Of a stretch of DNA of 64,000 nt, positions 34,665-43,640 are shown piece by piece. The translations under genes and the position numbers were made by a program. Every line of letters starts with the position of its first letter. Position 1 is the stretch's first letter. The stretch lies in the NCBI GenBank assembly GCA_905221605.1, contig CAJNDS010001680.1, positions 197,501 through 261,500 of the forward strand, written 5' to 3'. Below the pieces are notes generated by a model, which was given only the letters and a program-made list of their open reading frames with translations, had not been told where the DNA came from and made no database searches. The DNA is from Symbiodinium natans. Its lineage: Eukaryota; Sar; Dinophyceae; Suessiales; Symbiodiniaceae.

Positions 34665-34983
34665 ATCATGGGTACCCCCAGCCTACAGCATACATCAGCT
34701 TGCTATAATTGTGATTCCACTGCACAGAGCTTGGGGCAGGACGCTGCATCACTTCGTGCACTTGCTGAGCCTCTCGGCAAAAGGTGCTTGGTTGCTATCC
34801 CGAGCCGGAAGCTATTTGGGGTTTAGGGTTTAGGATTTGGGGCTATGAAGCACCCTGTGCGCCCCTGGAGCGCTGCTGGCTCAGTCCTTTCCAGGAGTAG
34901 AGAAGCAGACCCCTCAGCCCGAAAGCCCTTACAAAGTAAACCCTACACCCTCAACCCTAACAGCCTCCTTGCGGATTCCATGG

Positions 34984-35211
34984 GTTAGGGGGTTTCGCCT
35001 GCGGGTGGAGTTGCTTTTTTCGGATCTCAAAGCCCTGCACCCTGATCCCATCTATACTGGAGGTTTCCATCACCTTGGCCGCTTTGACTTGCGCGAGAAG
35101 GCCTGGAAAATTATCCCTGGACCCGCGACCCTAAACCGCCGGGCCAATATTCTGGAATCCCTTCTGAGTGGTTCGTCCAGCTATGTGGGTGCCAAAAAAA
35201 ACACTTCCTAA
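34984..35211 (+). CDS. Possible exon, unknown protein
   Basis: Open frame following GGGTTAG-G, reading VELLFSDLKALHPDPIYTGG then FHHLGRFDLREKAWKIIPGP and NRRANILESLLSGSSSYVGA to a TAA. It has balanced composition and looks protein-like. A single CCCTAAA unit lies inside the frame. No family assigned. Confidence 0.3.
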   Translation, partial: VRGFRLRVELLFSDLKALHPDPIYTGGFHHLGRFDLREKAWKIIPGPATLNRRANILESLLSGSSSYVGAKKNTS

Positions 35212-35238
35212 ACCCTAAACTATCTCCAAACCCTAAAC

Positions 35239-35340
35239 TTTGGATGTTCCCCCTTATACTAGCAGTCCTTGATAGGGACTTATAGTACCCCCTATTACAA
35301 ATCTCTATTAAGGACTGTTAGTATAAGGGGGAACACCCCA
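35239..35340. mobile_element. P2 hairpin element
   Basis: Arms TTTGGATGTTCCCCCTTATA and TATAAGGGGGAACACCCCA. The flanks repeat CCCTAAA, consistent with insertion into a telomeric unit. Confidence 0.8.
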
Positions 35341-35609
35341 CCCCTAAATCCACAACCCCTTCCCCCCCCCCCCCCCAAAAAAAAAAAAAAATCGCCGAAC
35401 CCAGGGGAGACACTCGAAGGGTCAGCTTTCGAGGTTTAGGGTTTAGGCTTCCGGGTTCAGGGTTTAGGGTTTAGGGTTTAGGGAGAAGGGTTTTCCAGAC
35501 CCTCTGTCGACGGTGTTTTTGGTCGCCCAATACCCTCATCATCCTAACAGGGCGTCGTGGATTTCGGGTTGATGCCGATAGGCTCAGTATCAAGCTGTCG
35601 AAGAAAGAC

Positions 35610-35705
35610 CTCTCTCTCTCTCTCTCCCCCCCCCTCTCTCTCTCTCTTCTTTTTGTTGTTGTTCTCTCTCTCTCTCTCTCTCGCTCTCTGTCTTTGTTTC
35701 TCTCT
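35610..35705 (+). repeat. (CT)n microsatellite
   Basis: CT repeats with C-run and TTG interruptions. Confidence 0.95.
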
Positions 35706-36062
35706 GTCACCCTAAACCCTAAACCCGTGGCCGAAGAAGTCCTACACCACCTTACAAGTAGCCTCTGGACTCTGGTCAGGTCGACATCCTGGCACTTCGG
35801 CAAGGCCCACTAGCTGGGATCGTGATGCTGATTTGTTTGCCTACAACCCCTTAGGAGTTTTTTTATCCTTAGGAGTTTTTTGTTTGTACTTTACCTACAA
35901 CCCAAGGGAATCTTAAACATACGACAACCCCCTTAGGAATTATGTATTTATTCGCAACCCAAAGGAATATTAGGAATACTATATTGTTGCAAGTTGAAAG
36001 GGAGTATAGTTGCAAGTCGCAACTTGAAGAAAGGTGGTGGGGTTTATAGGGTTTAGGACCTT

Positions 36063-36133
36063 AGGGTTTAGGGTTTAGGGTTTAGGGTTTAGGGTTTAGG
36101 GTTTAGGGTTTAGGGTTTAGGGTTTAGGGTTTA
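36063..36133 (+). repeat. Interstitial telomeric array
   Basis: About ten TTTAGGG units, preceded by A/T-rich unique sequence. Confidence 0.95.
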
Positions 36134-36484
36134 GGGGTTAGGGTTTGGGACTCAGGGTTTAGCTGCGCTATCCCTCTCTGAAGCCCTAAACTCCAAACCC
36201 AGCAGCTCTGAACGCAGCATGCCACAACCCTAAACCCTAAAACCTAAACCCCAAACCTTCCGCGGAGGCCTCTTTCACAAGGTCTTGCGCCCTCCGCAAT
36301 GGCTGCACCTGGGATGCAGCAGCAGTCGGACGCAGAAGAATGCCAGTGGACCATCATCATCTCCTTTAAGTGTAAACCCCAAACCTAAAATCCCTAGACC
36401 TTAAAACCCTAAACCCAAAAAACCCTAAACCTTATACCCTCGGCCTGTGCCAGCCATGAGAGTCGGAACCTTAAACCCTAAGCT

Positions 36485-36594
36485 TCTTTTTATAAACCCT
36501 AAACCCTTTATTATAAACCCTAAGCCCTTTTCTCATAAACCCTAAGCCCTTTTTTATAAACTCTAAGCCCTTTTTTATAAACCCTAAGCCCTGT
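36485..36594 (-). repeat. Tandem repeat built on telomeric unit plus T-run
   Basis: About five units of 23-27 bp, each CTTTTTTATAAACCCTAAGCC-like. The telomeric motif is the core of a longer period. Confidence 0.8.
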
Positions 36595-37437
36595 CACTTC
36601 GCTGCTCTGGGAGCTGTCAGGGCGAGCTGCGCTTCGCAGCCTAAACCTGAAATGCAAAACACCAAGTAATTTCTGTGGGCTTAAATATTAAAGAATAACT
36701 AACTAAATAAGTAAAGAAAGAAATACATATATATGTATATGCATATATATATATATACCTGTGTATATAAACCCGGGGAACCCTAGCCTGCAGTAACGGC
36801 AGCACCCCAAATGCTTGACACCAGATGAGCTTGCCCTTAACAACTCCACTAAGGAGAGGCAGAACACCCCAACTTTTAGTGCCACAGGCAATGGAGAATA
36901 CACTGGCAGTTTGACCATTCCAGAAGATGGAACCCTAAACCCTAAACCCTAAATCCCAAACCCTGTTTGCTGCCCCCTTGTTGGAGCTGCTTTCGTGCTC
37001 GAGATCCGCTAGTGATACGCTCAAAGTGGTCAGCTTGACAGAACGGGTTTAGGGTTTAGGGTTTAGCGTTTAGGGTTTAGGGCGCATAGAGCCACGTACT
37101 GGATAGCCAAAGTAGGACCTCCAGCGGAACCTCTTCAAAGGGGTCCTCGTTACCCAGCTGCCCTTCTCCAGGTTGCAAGACACATCAGCACAAGGCGGCG
37201 GACATGCAGGCATGCAGGGTGTGAGAAGAATTGCACTTGCCTCCTGTTGCCCTCAGTGTGTGGGTACTTGAAAGACGCCAAGAAGGATCGGGGCTCCAGG
37301 ATTACTTCGGACGCTCTTGAGCCCGATAGACCCTCTATATGGTGCAGTGTTGCCCATCCCCCCTCGCCCCCCCCATCCCCGTCCCCCTCACCCCCCCAAG
37401 GTAAGGTTTCCCCCGCCCCCGCCTCCCCCATAGAAAG

Positions 37438-37528
37438 CCCTAAACCCTAAACCCTAAACCCTAAACCCTAAACCCTAAACCCTAAACCCTAACCCTAGAC
37501 CCTAAACCCTAAACCCTAAACCCTAAAC
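37438..37528 (-). repeat. Interstitial telomeric array
   Basis: About 13 CCCTAAA units with two variants near the middle, at the left of the duplicated region. Confidence 0.95.
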
Positions 37529-37836
37529 ATGCACCTTCGCAGGCTTTCGCTGGCCTGCCTCGACAGCGCAGCTCAGGGACCCTGCCAGGGCTGCAGTGTT
37601 CAGGGTTTAGGGTATTAGGTCTGTTTGTCTTCCAAGAGCGTGGAGCCAGCCCCAACATGGCCTCCAAGACCCTCCAAAAGGGGTGGGGCTAGCCTCCAGC
37701 ACCCTCTTCACCAGCCCCAACAGAACCTGAGCAGAACCTACAGGGAGCCAGTGGGGGTTGCGTACATTGATAGTGGTTTATGTTATTCTGTACTCTTTGG
37801 TCAGGGTGTTTCTGACCGCCACGGCTTTTTCAGCAG

Positions 37837-37893
37837 GCTCCGATTCTTGAGCTCATGCGCAGCATCGGCGCCTATGCTGTGCGCACGCGATGA
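37837..37893 (+). CDS. X1 exon-like segment, copy A (unknown protein)
   Basis: The frame reads APILELMRSIGAYAVRTR then a stop. It follows a T-rich tract ending in CAGCAG, a plausible acceptor with AG followed by G. Copy B keeps the frame as APILALMRNIGACVARAMK. The conserved core is APILxLMRxIGA. A 2-bp length difference just after the core separates the frames, so the true exon probably ends near GGCGCC. No family is recognised. It would be the first exon-like piece of the duplicated gene. Confidence 0.4.
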   Translation, partial: APILELMRSIGAYAVRTR

Positions 37894-38084
37894 CACTGCA
37901 ACATTCTACAGTTAAATCCGGTATGAGCGAATTCCCCTCTAAGTCTCAGAATGCTTTGGGTTTAGAGTCTCGCTGCTTTGTGTTTAAGTTGGCAGTCCCC
38001 CTCTGCACATGTCAATGGCACACATGCGTAGAGGCGTGCGAAGCTGCGCTGAACATGAAGGCCTTTGCCACATCCTCAAGAAGC

Positions 38085-38153
38085 ATGTCACTTGCAGCAG
38101 CGTGCTGCAAGGGTGCCGCGATACAGAGTAGTCAAAACAATACGGTTTCCTAG
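38085..38153 (+). CDS. Short conserved frame between X1 and X2, copy A
   Basis: Open frame starting MSLAAACCKGAAIQSS. Copy B keeps the same frame (MSLAAVRCEGAVIQRS) with no indel. Most differences change amino acids, so selection on this frame is not evident and it may be intron. Unrecognised. Confidence 0.2.
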   Translation: MSLAAACCKGAAIQSSQNNTVS

Positions 38154-38341
38154 AACCCAAATCAGTCCTGAAAATTGAGATATGAGCAATGAAGATGGAG
38201 GAGCTGTCCCTCAAACCTTACAGGGTTTGGTTTAGGGTTTAAGGGTTTAAAAGGGTTTATAAGGGTTTGCAAGGGTCTATAAGGCTTTAGAGGGCTCCTC
38301 ACCCCACCCCCCCCCCCTTCCCCCCCAGCCTTAACGCACCG

Positions 38342-38428
38342 ATGTCGTCTGCACAGTCGCTCACTGTCTTGGGCCTGGACGGCGGCAAGCTACTGGGCCC
38401 CGAAGCTGCCCAGGGCAGTGCAGGCCCT
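38342..38428 (+). CDS. X2 exon-like segment, copy A: LGLDGGKLLGPEAA motif
   Basis: Twenty-nine codons containing VLGLDGGKLLGPEAAQ. Against copy B, the last 21 codons differ at three bases (CTG/CTA, GGC/GGG, CAG/CAA), all third-position and synonymous. That is the clearest sign of coding constraint in the window. The first eight codons carry three amino-acid changes. The segment runs straight into a P1 hairpin element (ACTTGGAGGTTCAT), as if the element were the following intron. LGLDGG recalls nucleotide-binding or lipase loops, but it is far too short to assign. The start used here is only the first in-frame ATG. Confidence 0.5.
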
Positions 38429-38730
38429 ACTTGGAGGTTCATTGTACTTATTAATTAGCCATTAGAATAGGGTTTCCGGGCCAATATTTATAGGTCTCAT
38501 TTCGAAGGGACCATAAACCATTAGAATAGGGTTTTTGGGGGCTATTATAGGTCTTAGTACAAAGGGACCATAAGGGAATATTTATTCAAAATGATTCCGA
38601 CCCCTATATTAGTCTACTTGGAGGTTCATGACCGGGTTAGTAGGGTGACTATAGTTATGACTTACCCTAAACCCTAAACCCCAAACCCTAAACCCTAAAC
38701 CCTACTAAAAACTACCTATGAACCTTTAAG
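38429..38730. mobile_element. P1 elements following X2 in copy A, with internal duplication
   Basis: A P1 left arm abuts X2 (ACTTGGAGGTTCATTG). Two copies of a ~66-bp unit (CCATTAGAATAGGGTTT ... GGGACCATAA) follow, then a complete P1 element from 38,614 to 38,730 with telomeric units inside. Copy B has a single diverged P1 at 47,648-47,811. Confidence 0.6.
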
Positions 38731-38908
38731 TTTGCAAATAAAATGTGCCTGGGCACTGGGGGTGATCTCTTTTGAAGTTTGAGAGGCACATGTCTGCACA
38801 TAGAAGTTAAGTTCGTGCATGCTTGGTTGCAGGTACCCTGAATAGGGCCATACTCTCGTTGTCCAACTTCGGAGACCAATCCTCAGCCCGTAATTCCCTC
38901 AACCACCC

Positions 38909-39043
38909 ATGCGCCTTCACGCAGGCCATCTGAGACGGCGCCTCTTGCAGGGGGTGCTGAAGGAGCTCAACGCAGGGGCAACCGTGCGACTCGTGCACGG
39001 GGGCAAGGACCACAGGGAAAGGGCATGGGTTTGGGGCTTGTAG
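38909..39043 (+). CDS. X3 exon-like segment, copy A
   Basis: Open frame of 44 codons. Its conserved part reads RRRLLQGVLKELNAGATVRL followed by VHGGKD. Two possible acceptors lie inside it, TTCACGCAG and CTCTTGCAG-GG. Copy B keeps the frame without indels through GGKD, with a mix of synonymous and changing differences. It is predicted to be partly helical (LLQGVLKEL). Unrecognised. Frame agreement ends after GGKD, probably near the true exon end. Confidence 0.4.
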   Translation: MRLHAGHLRRRLLQGVLKELNAGATVRLVHGGKDHRERAWVWGL

Positions 39044-39118
39044 GGTTTTGGGGTATGGGGTTTGTAGGACTTATTACTTGACTTGAACAAGCTGCCTCCT
39101 CCTCTCCTCCTCCCTCAG

Positions 39119-39193
39119 CCCTGCCGCTCATAGCCGCCCTAAACCCTAAACCCGACTGTATGGTGCTCTTGGGTTGTGTAGCCAAGAGCATAA
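39119..39193 (+). CDS. X4 exon-like segment, copy A, with in-frame telomeric insertion
   Basis: It opens after a pyrimidine tract ending CCCTCAG. In phase it reads LPLIA, then ALNPKP, then DCMVLLGCVAKSI. The ALNPKP part is 18 bases of CCCTAAA-type repeat that copy B lacks; since 18 is a multiple of three and this stretch holds no stop, the frame survives. The likely donor follows AGCATAA (GT here, GC in copy B). Unrecognised hydrophobic segment. Confidence 0.5.
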
Positions 39194-39470
39194 GTCACAA
39201 GCTCCCGAACAATCCGTCGTAGTCCGCTCGCATCCTCCTGGTCCCCGCCTTTTTGGGGTTGCCGCAGTAAGTATGCCCAGTACATGCTCGAGCTTGTTTC
39301 GCAAAGAGGGCCGCCTTACCATTACTGGACTCACTTTAGTTCAAAGCACTTGATAACCTATGATACAATACTTATAGCTCAGGTAAGGGCTCAACTTCAA
39401 GTGCTGTGGAGGTAGTGGAAAGTAGGGTAACTACAGTTAAGTTATATGATCTTTTTAGTGCACTTGTAAC

Positions 39471-39573
39471 TTGGGATGTTCCCCCTCATGCTGACAGTCC
39501 TTCATAGGGATCATTTTAGGGGGGGTACTATAATCCCCAATAAGGACTGTTGGTATAACGGGGAAGATCCCAA
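39471..39573. mobile_element. P2 hairpin element with 8-bp target duplication, private to copy A
   Basis: TTGGGATGTTCCCCC ... GATCCCAA is flanked by CTTGTAAC (left) and CTTATAAC (right). Copy B lacks this element near the corresponding place. Confidence 0.85.
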
Positions 39574-39639
39574 CTTATAACTCTACTAACCAAGAGCGAC
39601 AACCTCGCCAGAAAACCAACAACAAACAAAACGTACAAC

Positions 39640-40036
39640 GCAGCACCAGACATGTTCTACCTGAAGGTGAGTTATATAAGTAGGGTTATAAGTAGCCTAA
39701 GTAAGGTGAAAACACAACACAGCACCAGAAATGTCCGACCTGAAGGTTAGTTATATAAGTAGGGTGCTACGCACCCTAAGTAAGGTTAAAACACAACACA
39801 GCACCAGAAATGTCCGATCTGAAGGTTAGTTATAAGTAGGGTTATAAGTTATAAGTACCCGAAGAAAGGCTATGACACCCTACTTCTCTGACACAGCACC
39901 AGAAATGTCCTACCTGAAGGCTCACGGGTGGTCATGAGTAGGGTTTTCATTACCCTCAGAAAGGTTCAAACCAGTCATAACAAGAGATGCCCTACTTAGA
40001 GCCTCACTAGCAATTACCCATGAACCTCCAAGTAGA
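39640..40036. repeat. Tandem amplification of P1 arm plus flank (copy A only)
   Basis: Four units of about 77-95 bp starting CAGCACCAGA(A/C)ATGT, each carrying the flank plus the left part of a P1 element (CCTGAAGGTTAGTTATA). The last unit runs into a complete right arm CCCATGAACCTCCAAGTAG. Copy B has one unit (49,105-49,243). Confidence 0.75.
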
Positions 40037-40203
40037 CGCCTTCAAGCAGCCGCGAAATGACAACCCTAAACCCTAAACCCTAAACCCTAAACCCTAAACA
40101 TCAAAGAGGAGCTGCTCGACGACGCAGAGCTTCACTCGCTGCCAGCCTCTCATGGGGCCCTTGAGCTTACAGCCGTTGCTCCCCGGCCGCTTCGGAGGAG
40201 GCG

Positions 40204-40287
40204 GTTTAGGGTTTAGGGTTTAGGGTTTAGGGTTTAGGGTTTAGGGTTTAGGGTTTAGGGTTTAGGGTTTAGGGTTTAGGGTTTAGG
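40204..40287 (+). repeat. Interstitial telomeric array private to copy A
   Basis: Twelve TTTAGGG units. Copy B has the empty site (GAAGAGGGCCACTTC). Confidence 0.9.
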
Positions 40288-40841
40288 GGTCACTTCTACA
40301 AAGTGTTGGGGGGAGGAGATTTTCTTGACAACTATGCAGGTTCCATTTTGGAAAATTGCATGGCCCGACATGCTCATACACCACTGGCGGAAGTGTACTA
40401 GAATTCTGACCAAGGGCCCTGATGTTTGAACAACCCCGATGTAAACAGCTCAGCAACAAAAAGCTCACGGGGGTGAGTGGTCCAAGCTCCGGGAACTTCA
40501 TGTTCTGCGAGAATTCTTGAAACTTTTCAGGTTTGCCAGCTCTTCGAACTATTAAGAGAGCGGTCAACTGAAGGATCCCTCGTACAAGTGCTTTATAGTG
40601 CTTTGCACACACATACACACTAACAGTCAGAATGTCATAGTCATCGCAATAGCAAATCTTCGTGCGAATGACAGCATGTCTACATGTAGAGTTTTGGTAT
40701 GTGTATGGCTATTTAATGTTTTTTAGGTCCCCGGGGACAGTCATGGTGGCTTTTGTTCGGCGAAAAGGGCCCTACCATGAGTTGTAATTCGGGCTGGCGG
40801 AGACCATTGCGTATGGGGGGGGGGGGGGGGGGGCGTCGCCT

Positions 40842-41075
40842 TATATATATTATATATATATATATATATAATAATAATAGCAATAATAATAATAATAATA
40901 AATAATAATTAATATATATATATATATATATATACATATGCATATATATATATATATATATTTATTTATTTATTTATATGTTTGCTTATTTATTTTTCAT
41001 TTATGGGTATATATATATATATGTGTACCTGTGTGTGTGTGTGTGTGTGTGCGTGTGTGTATGCATGTCTGTACG
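40842..41075 (+). repeat. AT, AAT and GT microsatellites upstream of X5, copy A
   Basis: (TA)n, (TAA)n, (TA)n, then (GT)n. Copy B has (TATG)n at the same place. Confidence 0.95.
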
Positions 41076-41226
41076 TACGTGCGTATGTAGGTACGAAATT
41101 ATGTACGTATGTATGTATCCAGGTAGCTGTGCCCACACGTATGTATGCACGTGCGTGCACGTGGATGTATGCGCGCGAGCGGGTGCGCGCTGGTGTAGGT
41201 GGATGCCTTCCGCCCGCCTCCCGCAG

Positions 41227-41325
41227 GTGCGGCCAAGCTTCAAGGCAGAGCTTCAGCAGCTCCAGGCGAGGGCGGAGGAGGTCCAGAGGGGGCGCGAGGA
41301 GCGGGAGGCGGTGGAGGGAGTCGAA
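41227..41325 (+). CDS. X5 exon-like segment, copy A: charged coiled-coil-like
   Basis: After CTCCCGCAG the frame reads [20 protein letters not shown] then [13 protein letters not shown]. Copy B is identical at the DNA level except for one codon (CAG to TGC) and one synonymous base over 33 codons, whereas the microsatellites immediately upstream differ completely. The Glu/Arg-rich heptad-like pattern suggests a helix or coiled coil. A P1 hairpin arm follows directly, and similarity to copy B drops there, marking the exon end. Unrecognised. Confidence 0.55.
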
Positions 41326-41329
41326 GATG

Positions 41330-41460
41330 AAATGTACCTAGATAAGGTTACAAGTACCTAATATAAGGTTAGAAATGTAAACCAGTTCTGATTGTAGTTG
41401 CCATACTCAATCATACTCATGACCCTACTTATAACTACCAGCCATGAACCTTCAAGTAGC
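41330..41460. mobile_element. P1-derived element directly after X5, copy A
   Basis: The left arm is eroded (AAGGTTACAAGTACCTAA). The right arm GCCATGAACCTTCAAGTAG is intact. It starts where X5 conservation stops. Confidence 0.55.
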
Positions 41461-42240
41461 CGAAGCAGGTATGACTTCAAGTCCCCATGCCTTCCCTTCA
41501 CTTCCGTGTGTACTTGGAGGGACGCATGATAGCGGCTAGTTGTCGTGTAAACGGTACAAGCTGAGTGTTCACATAGTTTGATGGTAGGTTTAGGGTTGGT
41601 ATTGCGTCGATTTAGGGTTGGCACAAGGAGGTGGGCAGCTGCACGGCGAATATCTTCGCGAGCTTGATATTTCGGAGTTGCTTCGAGTGTTCGGGGATTT
41701 GACGTAACTAATCCCTTCCCACGAATATTAACGGGAGCACCCCCCCACGCCAAAGAAAAACCTCGAAAGGGTTTTTGGTATTGGGGGGTTCTTAGTCAAG
41801 CTTGTGGGGGGCGCATCAAGCGTGTGGGTTCTAACGAATCTTTTGAGTTTTAGAGTGAGAGTTATGGGGAACTGAGGGGTTAAGACTTCGGGTTTCAAAT
41901 TGCAGGGCTACTAGTTTAACATGATTCGGTAGACATCTTCGACGGGGCAACTGCCGGACCGGGTTTGGGGCTAGTTCGTTGGTTGTTTGTTTTCGTTTCT
42001 CATCATAACTACTGTACATATTATTAAGGAAAGGGGTTACTCGCACGGTCCTAAAGCCGTGTCCTTTCTGGAGTCGTATTTAGCACCCTGGTAATCCCAG
42101 GCCAGATGAGGGAGACCACCGAAAGGGATGTGAAAAGTGGAGAGATCCTCTACAAGCCTTGCCGGGGGGTGGGGGGGCGTTAGGGGTTTCGGGTATTCAG
42201 GGTTTAGGGTTTCCGTAGATCCCTCAAAGTTCTTTGCCAG

Positions 42241-42327
42241 GCAAAGCGGGCCAAGGAAGCTTCATCAGACGACCTGAGCAAGGATGCAGACTTGAGAGAA
42301 TCCCGGCTCTCCTTGGGGCACGACCTG
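42241..42327 (+). CDS. X6 exon-like segment, copy A
   Basis: Exactly 29 codons between an acceptor TTTGCCAG-G and a donor CTG-GTAGCA. They read AKRAKEASSDDLSKDADLRE then SRLSLGHDL. Both splice candidates are conserved in copy B. Differences between copies include several amino-acid changes but no frame change within the exon. Hydrophilic and unrecognised. Confidence 0.5.
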
Positions 42328-42816
42328 GTAGCACCCGTGTGTAGAGCTACACATGTATGTAGGAGTTAGGAGACTTTGGGTTTAGGGTTTACGGTTCACG
42401 GTTTAGGGGTTTAGGGGTTTAGGGGTTTACTAGGTTTACTAGGGGTTTAGGGGTTTAGGGTATGTCACGGCATCTCAGTCAGTAGTGCTGAGTTTGCGGG
42501 ACTCTTGGCAGCATCTCGGCAACGCCCTCAGTATTCCGGCAACGCCCTCAGTCCGGCTGCAAAAAGGGTATTTCATGTAAACAATGCATTTCTAATTTCT
42601 AAAGGGAGTATATGGCTCATGCGAAGGGTTTGTTGCGCGCGTAGGGTTTCCATAGGTTTGCTTTCAAAGGCCGCCCAACGTGCAACAACATATGTAATCA
42701 ACGCACCGAAAAGAGCATCAACACAACGCAGTCCCACGAAGTCCTTCGTTGGCCTTTGCCTCTGTTTGGCGCCTTTGTTGATCCAGATCTTCGAAATCGC
42801 CCCCCTCCCGCCTTAG

Positions 42817-42861
42817 GAGTACCAAGCTGCTTTCAATGATCTGGTCTTCTGGATTGCCGAG
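42817..42861 (+). CDS. X7 exon, 5' half, copy A
   Basis: After a C-rich tract ending CCTTAG-G, 15 codons read EYQAAFNDLVFWIAE. Copy B differs by one base (F to L). The frame then meets a telomeric block flanked by a 9-bp direct repeat (GAGGACGCC) and resumes in phase at 42,986. The uninterrupted exon would read FWIAEDAQTQ across the join. Unrecognised, with an amphipathic or aromatic helix-like character. Confidence 0.55.
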
Positions 42862-42867
42862 GACGCC

Positions 42868-42982
42868 CTAAACTACACCAAACCCCAAACCCTCCTAAAC
42901 CCCAAACCCCAAACCCCAAACCCCAAACCCTAAACCCTAAACCCTAAACCCTAAACCCTAAACCGCTAAACCCTAAACCCGA
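42868..42982 (-). repeat. Telomeric insertion inside exon X7, copy A
   Basis: About 115 bp of CCCTAAA and CCCCAAA units, flanked by GAGGACGCC at 42,859-42,867 and 42,983-42,991. Confidence 0.85.
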
Positions 42983-42985
42983 GAG

Positions 42986-43110
42986 GACGCCCAGACTCAG
43001 TGCAAGAGGGCCGCCAGCCAGGGAAGGGCTGAGATGGTCTTCGACTTCCAAGACGTCTCGTATCGCTTCGGTGCGCACCTGGGCTTGAGACTTCGGAAGT
43101 GGTTAGAACG
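42986..43110 (+). CDS. X7 exon, 3' half, copy A
   Basis: Reads DAQTQCKRAASQGRAEMVFD then FQDVSYRFGAHLGLRLRKWLE, up to a donor GTATGG. Copy B changes are conservative (S/T, V/I twice, T/N), with one in-frame 3-bp deletion, which suggests a protein under constraint. Joined with 42,817-42,861, it forms about 57 codons, the longest constrained exon in the duplication. No family is recognised. Confidence 0.55.
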
Positions 43111-43118
43111 GTATGGGT

Positions 43119-43199
43119 TATTTAGGGTTTAGGGTTTAGGGTTTAGGGTTTAGGGTTTAGGGTTTAGGGTTTAGGGTTTAGGGTTTAGGGTTTAGGGTT
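43119..43199 (+). repeat. Interstitial telomeric array, copy A
   Basis: About 11 TTTAGGG units just after the X7 donor. Copy B has an AT-rich insert and few telomeric units here. Confidence 0.9.
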
Positions 43200-43229
43200 A
43201 AAGTTCCTGGTAGCTTCGAAAGTAATGCC

Positions 43230-43367
43230 TTGGGATGTTCCCCCCTCCCCCCCCCTAGCAGTCCTAAAAAGAATAACTAGCGGGGGGGGGGGGGGGGGGG
43301 GGGGCGGGGGGGTACTAGAATCCCTATTAAGGGCTGTTAGTATAAGGGGTATATTATAAGGTCCCAA
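43230..43367. mobile_element. P2 hairpin element, copy A, G-run expanded
   Basis: Flanked by GTAATGCC and GTAATGTC, an 8-bp target duplication. The centre has grown a 32-base G tract at the hairpin tip. Confidence 0.8.
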
Positions 43368-43593
43368 GTAATGTCCAACACGGAGGGGTTCAGGGTTTAG
43401 GGTTGAAGGCCCTGTTTTCCAAATGTATATACTGGATAAGATACTTATTGCCCTAAACCCTAAACCCTAAACCCTAAACCCCTAAACCCCTAAACCCTAA
43501 ACCCTAAAGCCATATCACTGCCGCACGGTCATCTTTGAGGCCTGCTGGGCTTCGAAGACCCCGAGATCCTGTTGGTTTAGCGCACGTGCCATA

Positions 43594-43640
43594 GGGTTTA
43601 GGGTTTAGGGTTTAGGGTTTAGGGTTTAGGGTTTAGGGTT
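43594..43640 (+). repeat. Interstitial telomeric array private to copy A
   Basis: Six to seven TTTAGGG units. Copy B is empty (CCCCATGGAGACAGGACTTGG). Confidence 0.85.

Noticed and set aside
38342-38428. Patatin-like lipase or sugar-kinase assignment from LGLDGG
   Set aside because: The motif is too short, the usual following residues are absent (GKLLGPE instead of GGxRG or GGTKT) and the other exons give no support.
40283-40618. 111-codon minus-strand frame in copy A
   Set aside because: The counterpart in copy B (about 49.39-49.62 kb) has indels and stops in this frame; conservation here is not codon-like.
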